DNA from: Oscillospiraceae bacterium
Lineage (GTDB): Bacteria > Bacillota > Clostridia > Oscillospirales > Oscillospiraceae
Direction of reading: 5' to 3'
Length of the DNA stretch: 64,000 nt
NCBI GenBank assembly: GCA_015067435.1
Contig: SVMM01000004.1
Location: 62,001-126,000, forward strand
Positions 60,007-64,000 of this stretch are shown here, in pieces. The notes below the pieces were generated by a model that was given only the letters and a program-made list of their open reading frames with translations, was not told where the DNA came from and made no database searches. How positions within the stretch are numbered: the first letter of the stretch is position 1; the number at the start of each line of letters is the position of its first letter. Made by a program: the position numbers and the translations under genes.

Positions 60007-60387
60007 TCACTTCCTCTGCTTATCCTTGGGGACGACGCAGGTGCCGCTGGCGCGGCAGACCACGATGGGGGGATCAAGCACGTCGCAGGCGGACTCGTTG
60101 ATGTCGGGCCGCGGGGCGATGACCTTGCGCGCCTCGAACGTCATCTTGCGCGAGGTGTTGCCGACCTTGACGATCTCGCCCTCCGCCTCGATGTAGTCGC
60201 CCGCGTAGACCGGGGCGAGGAACTCGACGTTGTCGTAGGCGCAGAACAGTCCCTCGTCGCCGTCCTGCATGATGAGCAGCTCCGTCGCCACGTCGCCGAA
60301 CAGGTGCAGCATGTGCGCCCCATCCACCAGATTGCCGCCGTAGTGCGCGTCCTCCGCGCCCATGCGTACCCGGATCAAAGATTTCAT
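60007..60387 (-). CDS. kal: 3-aminobutyryl-CoA ammonia-lyase
   Basis: Hot-dog-fold enzyme of 126 residues that eliminates ammonia from 3-aminobutyryl-CoA to give crotonyl-CoA, which then feeds butyrate formation. The [20 protein letters not shown] segment, with the conserved Asp and His, is characteristic. AGGAGGAAAC precedes the ATG. It is the first gene after the lysine-riboswitch leader. Confidence 0.94.
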   Translation of the reverse strand: MKSLIRVRMGAEDAHYGGNLVDGAHMLHLFGDVATELLIMQDGDEGLFCAYDNVEFLAPVYAGDYIEAEGEIVKVGNTSRKMTFEARKVIAPRPDINESACDVLDPPIVVCRASGTCVVPKDKQRK

Positions 60388-60426
60388 TTTGTTTCCTCCT
60401 GTATGATATAGATATTTCGGATCATC

Positions 60427-60465
60427 AAAAAAGCGCTATTGGGCATTCTTTTCCCAATAGCGCTT
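60427..60465 (-). terminator. Expression-platform terminator in the kal leader
   Basis: Minus strand AAGCGCTATTGGG-(9 nt)-CCCAATAGCGCTT, 13-bp stem followed by TTTT and GATG. It lies 8 nt after the lysine aptamer and 40 nt before kal, the position of a riboswitch-controlled terminator. Confidence 0.85.
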
Positions 60466-60472
60466 CATGCAT

Positions 60473-60619
60473 GGCATGACAGCAGCTGGCGCTGGGCCCG
60501 GCTGCCAGAGAGACGGCTCGGCGCGCCGCCCCTCTTCGGCGAAACGACCCTTCCTCCCCGCTCGGGACCGCCATCCCATGGAGCGGGGGATACCCTTCGT
60601 TTCGCGCCTCTATTCTACC
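60473..60619 (-). promoter_or_regulatory. Lysine riboswitch (L-box) aptamer
   Basis: The 147-nt minus-strand leader carries the conserved L-box blocks in order: AATAGAGGCGCGAAAC, GGGTAT (in place of AGUA-type loop), GGAAGGG, TTTCGCCGAAGAGG, CTGGC..GCCAG and GCTGTCA. P1 can form between GGTAGAATAG and CTGTCATGCC with an internal mismatch pair, P2 between CGAAACGA and TCGTTTCG, and the next stem between CCCCGCTC and GAGCGGGG. The match was made by eye against the Bacillus lysC leader. It lies before lysine degradation genes, whereas known L-boxes mostly control synthesis and uptake. Confidence 0.83.
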
Positions 60620-60681
60620 TGTTCAATTGCAAGCCCGATTCCACAAAAAACCGTTCCTGATTTGGATACAGGCTTATGGAT

Positions 60682-60711
60682 ATTATACAAAGCAGAGTCA
60701 GCTTTTGTCAA
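60682..60711 (-). promoter_or_regulatory. Promoter of the riboswitch-controlled kal operon
   Basis: Minus strand TTGACA (60706-60711), 18-bp spacer, TATAAT (60682-60687), consensus. It starts about 45 bp after the kamC stop, so kal to aacS have a promoter separate from kamBC. Confidence 0.85.
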
Positions 60712-60756
60712 CCCATTTTTGGATTGAATTTCGCGGGTTTTTCCGCCGATTATCCC

Positions 60757-62208
60757 TTATTTCGCGTTCTCTGACGCTATAAAGTCCAAAATTTCCCGCT
60801 CTATGCCGAGCATGCGGCACACGCGCAGCGCGTGGCGCGGGCACTCCGTCCCCGGCTCCACCGGAACGAGGCCGTAGTCCATGGCGTTTTCGAGGCGGCG
60901 CAGGCGGTCGGCGCCGGTGCCGGACGCGTCGTCGCCCGCCTCCGCGTCCTTGAGCCCCTTGACCTGATAGTGCCGCACGGCAAAGTCTGCCGTGCCGTCA
61001 TAGTGCGTGGCGAGCAGCGTCACGGCATTCTTGTCAGAGAGGTACTTCACCACGGCGCGGGCGATGGCGGCGCCCTCGCGGGCGTTCGTGCCGCGCGCGA
61101 ATTCGTCCATGGCGATGAACGAAAGCCCGCCCGCGCGCAGGTTCTCCGCCGCGGCGTTGAAGCGCAAAATCTCCCCGCCGAAGCTGCTCAGCCCTTCCGC
61201 GGCGTTGGAGAAGTCGCGGTTGATGAGCTCGATGCGGTCGAACAGCGGCACACACGCCGAAGAACAAAACACAAAGCAGCCGGAAAGCGCCAGCGCCGTG
61301 TTGAGCACCACCGTCTTCATAGCGACGCTCTTGCCGCCCATGTTCGCGCCGGTGAGCACCGTGACGCCCCGCGCAAGCTCGATGCCGATGGGCGTAAAGC
61401 GGCGGCCGCGCTCCTCCAGCGCGGCGGCGAGCTGGGGATGCACCGCGCCGGTCAGACGCAGCGTATCGCCCCCGACCGACGGACGGCAGCAGCCGAAGCG
61501 CCGCGCCAGCAGGGCCTTGCTCAGCGCCGCGTCCAGCCGTCCCGCCGACGCGGCGCACGCGCGCAGCGCGCACAGCTCGGCGCGCAGCGCCTCGCTCATC
61601 TCCGCGTAGATCGCCGTCAGGGCGTCCTCCTCCGCCTTCGCTGCCTCCTGCCGCCGCGCGAGCAGCGCCTCGCGGTCCGCGTCATCCTGCCGCAGCAGCC
61701 GTTCCAGCGTGCGCTTGCGCTCCCGCGCCTCCAAAAGCGCCGGCGTGCGCGCGTCCTCGATGTAAAAGCTCAGGCGGTCGCCGCCGGATGGGTTCAGAAT
61801 GCGCAGCGCGCCGTCCACGCTCTCGAAGCGCACGCCGTCCAGCCGATCATAGCAGGGCAGCGCCTCCGCGCGCGGGATCAGTGTGCGCAGCCGCAGGCAA
61901 AACGCGGTGAGCTCGTAGAGCTCCACCTCGGTGAGCGCGCGGTTTTCGCAGGCGTCCAGCGTCCCGCTGAGCTCCTTGAGCCCGCCCAGCGCCGCGCGCA
62001 GGTTCGGAATGTCGCACTCCGGCTCGTCCAGCGCCGCGCGCAGCAGCGCGACGTTCTCCAGCTCGCGCTCCAGCGCCTCCTTCTGCTCCGGCGCGTAGAA
62101 CCCCTCCGCGCGCAGCCGCTTCACCCCGTAGGGGCAAACCGGCTCCAGCAGGTCGCGGACGTATTTGAAGCCGATATCCTCTTTTTGCTCATAGGACAAT
62201 TCAATCAT
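60757..62208 (-). CDS. kamC: MutS-like ATPase KamC, lysine 5,6-aminomutase reactivase
   Basis: A 483-residue MutS-related protein. The C-terminal ATPase has Walker A TGANMGGKSVAMKT, Walker B LSFIAMDEFARGTN and ATHYDGTADF; the N-terminal half is a helical lever region without the mismatch-recognition domain. This truncated MutS type occurs with aminomutases of lysine and ornithine fermentation, where it is thought to reactivate the B12-dependent mutase by exchanging damaged cofactor. Start ATG at 62208 follows GGAGGATCGACAG; a much longer open frame upstream is a shadow of kamB. Confidence 0.92.
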   Translation of the reverse strand: MIELSYEQKEDIGFKYVRDLLEPVCPYGVKRLRAEGFYAPEQKEALERELENVALLRAALDEPECDIPNLRAALGGLKELSGTLDACENRALTEVELYELTAFCLRLRTLIPRAEALPCYDRLDGVRFESVDGALRILNPSGGDRLSFYIEDARTPALLEARERKRTLERLLRQDDADREALLARRQEAAKAEEDALTAIYAEMSEALRAELCALRACAASAGRLDAALSKALLARRFGCCRPSVGGDTLRLTGAVHPQLAAALEERGRRFTPIGIELARGVTVLTGANMGGKSVAMKTVVLNTALALSGCFVFCSSACVPLFDRIELINRDFSNAAEGLSSFGGEILRFNAAAENLRAGGLSFIAMDEFARGTNAREGAAIARAVVKYLSDKNAVTLLATHYDGTADFAVRHYQVKGLKDAEAGDDASGTGADRLRRLENAMDYGLVPVEPGTECPRHALRVCRMLGIEREILDFIASENAK

Positions 62209-62235
62209 CTGTCGATCCTCCGGAAACGTCAGATC

Positions 62236-62342
62236 ACAAACCTCAGTCCTCTGAGGTTTGTCGCCATATTTCGCGGTTGCCGCGCCAGCGGCGAGCGAAA
62301 TGGCATCATGCGGATGTGATGGTGCAATTATTGCACCATCAC
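62236..62342 (-). repeat. Gene-tail three-hairpin element, copy C
   Basis: Between kamB and kamC. Hairpin 1 (62316-62342) is GTGATGGTGCAA-TAA-TTGCACCATCAC; the arm is the last codons of kamB (Val-Met-Val-Gln) and the loop is its stop codon. Core 62264-62304 CGCTCGCCGC..GCGGCAACCGCG as in copies A and B. Hairpin 3 (62236-62261) is ACAAACCTCAG / CTGAGGTTTGT. Confidence 0.75.
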
Positions 62343-63305
62343 GTCCAGCACCGGAACATCTATCACCGCGCGCAGCTTCTCCGCGAACGCCGCGCCGTCG
62401 AAGCGCCAGCCGCCCGCGGACACGGGGTTCGCCGTCACCGCCGCGAGCCGCGAGCCCTGCGTTACCGCGAAGCGCACGCCGCGCGCGCAAAGCGCCTCGA
62501 AGGTGCCGCGCGTGAGCAGGAGGCAGCTCCCGTCGCGCACGAGCAGCGTCAATCCCTCCTTGTCCGTCCCGCCGCGCAGCAGCGTGCGCGCCTGCGCCTC
62601 CGTCAGCGCGCCGGAGCAGAGCAGCGTGTGCGCGCCCGCGCCGCGCCGCAGCTCCGACGCCGACGCGCCGCCCTCGCTCGTCCCGTCGGGGCGGAAAAGC
62701 GTCACGCGCCCCAGCTCCGCGCCGGGCGCGGGCATCTGCGGCAGGCTCAAAAGCCTTGCGGCGTATGCCGTCTCCGCGACCACAACGTCCATGTCGCGGT
62801 GCAGCGACGCCCCGGTTGACAGCACGCAGGCGCCGTCCGCGGCGCAGGCGGACGGGCTTTTCCGGCTCAGCGCGCCGTCGATCAGCACGCTGTCCGCGCC
62901 GAGCGCCGTCAGCTTCGTGCGCAGCGCGCCCATCTGCTCCACGATGGCGGGGCCCGCGAGCTGCACGAATCCGTCGCTCCGCGCGCGGAAGATCACCACC
63001 TCGCCGAGGCTGGTGTAAAGCCCCGTGGCGGCGAGGATCTCGCGCGAGACGTCGCACAGGGGCAGCAGCTGTTCGGCGGTCGCCGCCAGCATCCCTTCGT
63101 AGAGGTAGATCGGCGGCTTGTCCGTCCCCGTGACCAGATCGCGGCTCTCGCCGTCGCGCCCGATGCTCGTCAGCGCGAGACATTCGCCGCCGCGCCGCGC
63201 GTACTCCCGGATCAGGCGGCAGAGCGCCGTGGTCTTGCCCGCGTTTTTGCACATGCCCAGCATCACCGTCACCGGCGCGCCGGACAAAAGCTCCGACAGG
63301 TTCAC
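62328..63305 (-). CDS. kamB: Lysine 5,6-aminomutase reactivase subunit KamB
   Basis: A 325-residue P-loop protein (VMLGMCKNAGKTTALCRLI near residue 13) with a C-terminal half lacking familiar motifs. The Cys-Lys-Asn-Ala-Gly-Lys-Thr loop and its place beside kamC match KamB of clostridial and fusobacterial lysine clusters. It probably acts with KamC to restore inactivated KamDE. GTG at 63305 is preferred since GAGAGGGGG lies 7 nt upstream; an ATG 19 codons earlier would start upstream of the predicted transcript start. Confidence 0.88.
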   Translation of the reverse strand: MNLSELLSGAPVTVMLGMCKNAGKTTALCRLIREYARRGGECLALTSIGRDGESRDLVTGTDKPPIYLYEGMLAATAEQLLPLCDVSREILAATGLYTSLGEVVIFRARSDGFVQLAGPAIVEQMGALRTKLTALGADSVLIDGALSRKSPSACAADGACVLSTGASLHRDMDVVVAETAYAARLLSLPQMPAPGAELGRVTLFRPDGTSEGGASASELRRGAGAHTLLCSGALTEAQARTLLRGGTDKEGLTLLVRDGSCLLLTRGTFEALCARGVRFAVTQGSRLAAVTANPVSAGGWRFDGAAFAEKLRAVIDVPVLDVMVQ

Positions 63306-63333
63306 AGCACAGCCCCCTCTCCGCATTTTGGTT

Positions 63334-63384
63334 ATTCTATCACGCCGCGCGTCGATTGACAAGCGCCGCGGCGCGCCGTATAAT
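63334..63384. promoter_or_regulatory. Overlapping divergent promoters of kamB and cobO
   Basis: Plus strand: TTGACA (63356-63361), 17-bp spacer, TATAAT (63379-63384) for cobO. Minus strand: TTGTCA (63357-63362), 17-bp spacer, TAGAAT (63334-63339) for kamB. The two -35 hexamers share five base pairs. Confidence 0.85.
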
Positions 63385-63418
63385 GTGTGCGGATTTTTCA
63401 GAAACGGGAGGCTGCGCC

Positions 63419-63940
63419 ATGCGAGGGCTGATCCATCTCTACTGCGGCGACGGAAAGGGCAAGACCACCGCGTCCGTCGGGCTCGCCGTGCGCGCCGCGG
63501 GCGCGGGGCGGAGGGTGCTGTTCGTCCAGTTCTTCAAGGACGGCTCGTCCTCGGAGCTGGACGTCCTGCGCGGCATCAAGAACATCGAGGTCCGCGTCTG
63601 CCCGACGCATTACGGCTTCGTCTGGAACATGGACGAGGCGACGTTCGCCCGCGCGCGCGAGGGCTACACGCGGCTGCTGCGCGGCGCGCTGGACGCGGCG
63701 AAGGACGGCTGCGGACTGCTGGTGCTCGACGAGGCGGTCTCCGCCTGCAACTGCGGCGCGATCCCGGAGCGCGAGATTCTGGACTTCATCGCCTGCCGCC
63801 CCGAGGGATTGGAGCTGGTGCTCACCGGGCGCAACCCCTCCGAGGCGCTGACGGAGGCGGCGGACTACATCACGGAGATGCAGAAGGTGCGCCACCCCTA
63901 CGACAAGGGGATACAGGCGCGCCTTGGCGTCGAATACTGA
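63419..63940 (+). CDS. cobO: Corrinoid adenosyltransferase (BtuR/CobO family)
   Basis: ATP:cob(I)alamin adenosyltransferase of 173 residues with the P-loop YCGDGKGKTTASVGLA at the N-terminus, FVQFFKDGSSSELD, LLVLDEAVSACNCG (Walker B-like) and LVLTGRNPSEAL. It makes adenosylcobalamin, the cofactor of KamDE, which explains its place next to the kam genes. GGGAGG lies 7 nt before the ATG. No cobalamin riboswitch fits in the 30-nt leader. Confidence 0.93.
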   Translation: MRGLIHLYCGDGKGKTTASVGLAVRAAGAGRRVLFVQFFKDGSSSELDVLRGIKNIEVRVCPTHYGFVWNMDEATFARAREGYTRLLRGALDAAKDGCGLLVLDEAVSACNCGAIPEREILDFIACRPEGLELVLTGRNPSEALTEAADYITEMQKVRHPYDKGIQARLGVEY

Positions 63941-63953
63941 TTCCCGCAAACAT

Positions 63954-63989
63954 AAAAATCACCGCAGGCAGGCGTCTGCGGTGATTTTT
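63954..63989 (+). terminator. Terminator of cobO
   Basis: AAAAATCACCGCAG-(8 nt)-CTGCGGTGATTTTT, perfect 14-bp stem with T run; symmetric, so probably bidirectional. Confidence 0.88.
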
Positions 63990-64000
63990 ATGTAAACTAT

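Noticed and set aside
60473-60619. T-box or glycine riboswitch before kal
   Set aside because: There is no T-box TGGN-type sequence or tandem glycine aptamer; the block order AGAGG, GCGAA, TCGCCGAAG, GCTGTCA fits the lysine aptamer.
60757-63252. 831-codon open frame covering kamC and kamB
   Set aside because: Only its last 483 codons, from the ATG at 62208 behind GGAGG, are KamC. The first part is the Arg/Ala-rich frame-shifted shadow of kamB and passes through a hairpin element.
63385-63418. Cobalamin riboswitch before cobO
   Set aside because: The leader is about 30 nt; the aptamer needs well over 150 nt.

Overview
The window looks like chromosome from a GC-rich (by eye about 60-65 %), anaerobic, amino-acid-fermenting member of the Clostridia, most likely an Oscillospirales relative of lysine fermenters such as Intestinimonas. 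Clues are a SCIFF ranthipeptide with its radical SAM maturase, IreB, YlxM, KhpA, YfmF/YfmH, CsoR, and a complete lysine-to-butyrate style kam operon. There is no rRNA, tRNA, CRISPR array, IS transposase or prophage.

Layout. 1-7.4 kb: murJ (cut by the window edge), murC, a ProX-type deacylase, a phosphopantetheinyl transferase and the dnaG-rpoD operon. 7.4-14.1 kb: an unknown protein, a P-loop ATPase, an MFS transporter, then the SCIFF peptide, its maturase and a PLP decarboxylase fused to a GNAT acetyltransferase. 14.1-14.9 kb: a gene-free, repeat-rich block with four 55-bp tandem repeats. 15-18.5 kb: csoR, a copper ATPase carrying an in-frame copZ, and a flavoprotein. 18.5-28.7 kb: queH-plsY, adenine deaminase, an adenine PRTase, pheST, ireB, a small unknown protein and a secreted SH3/NlpC-P60 wall hydrolase. 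28.7-34 kb: trmD-rimM, gltS and khpA-rpsP-ffh-ylxM. 34-37.6 kb: yfmF-yfmH-lgt. 37.9-44.2 kb: an RND/adaptor/TolC-like efflux operon under a TetR repressor. 44.3-52.3 kb: a shortened MocR regulator, an SLH protein, a hydrolase, rsmA, a GGDEF protein, a DHH phosphoesterase and an ABC-F protein.

52.4-64 kb is a lysine-fermentation locus. Transcription runs leftwards: kamB, kamC, a lysine riboswitch leader, kal, kce, kdd, kamA, kamD, kamE and an acetoacetyl-CoA synthetase. The divergent cobO makes adenosylcobalamin, the cofactor of KamDE. KamA and KamDE move the amino groups, Kdd oxidises, Kce exchanges acetyl-CoA for acetoacetate, Kal removes ammonia to give crotonyl-CoA, KamBC should reactivate the mutase, and the ligase activates acetoacetate.

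The most unusual signals are: (1) a 10-mer, GTTNACATAA, found about a dozen times, mostly in the first 16 kb and set in AT-rich codons; (2) a repeated three-hairpin element at the 3' ends of genes whose first hairpin is built from the last codons of the host gene; (3) a lysine riboswitch in front of lysine-degradation genes; (4) a decarboxylase-acetyltransferase fusion coupled to the SCIFF maturase; (5) an in-frame copA-copZ with its own internal ribosome binding site. All counts were made by eye.
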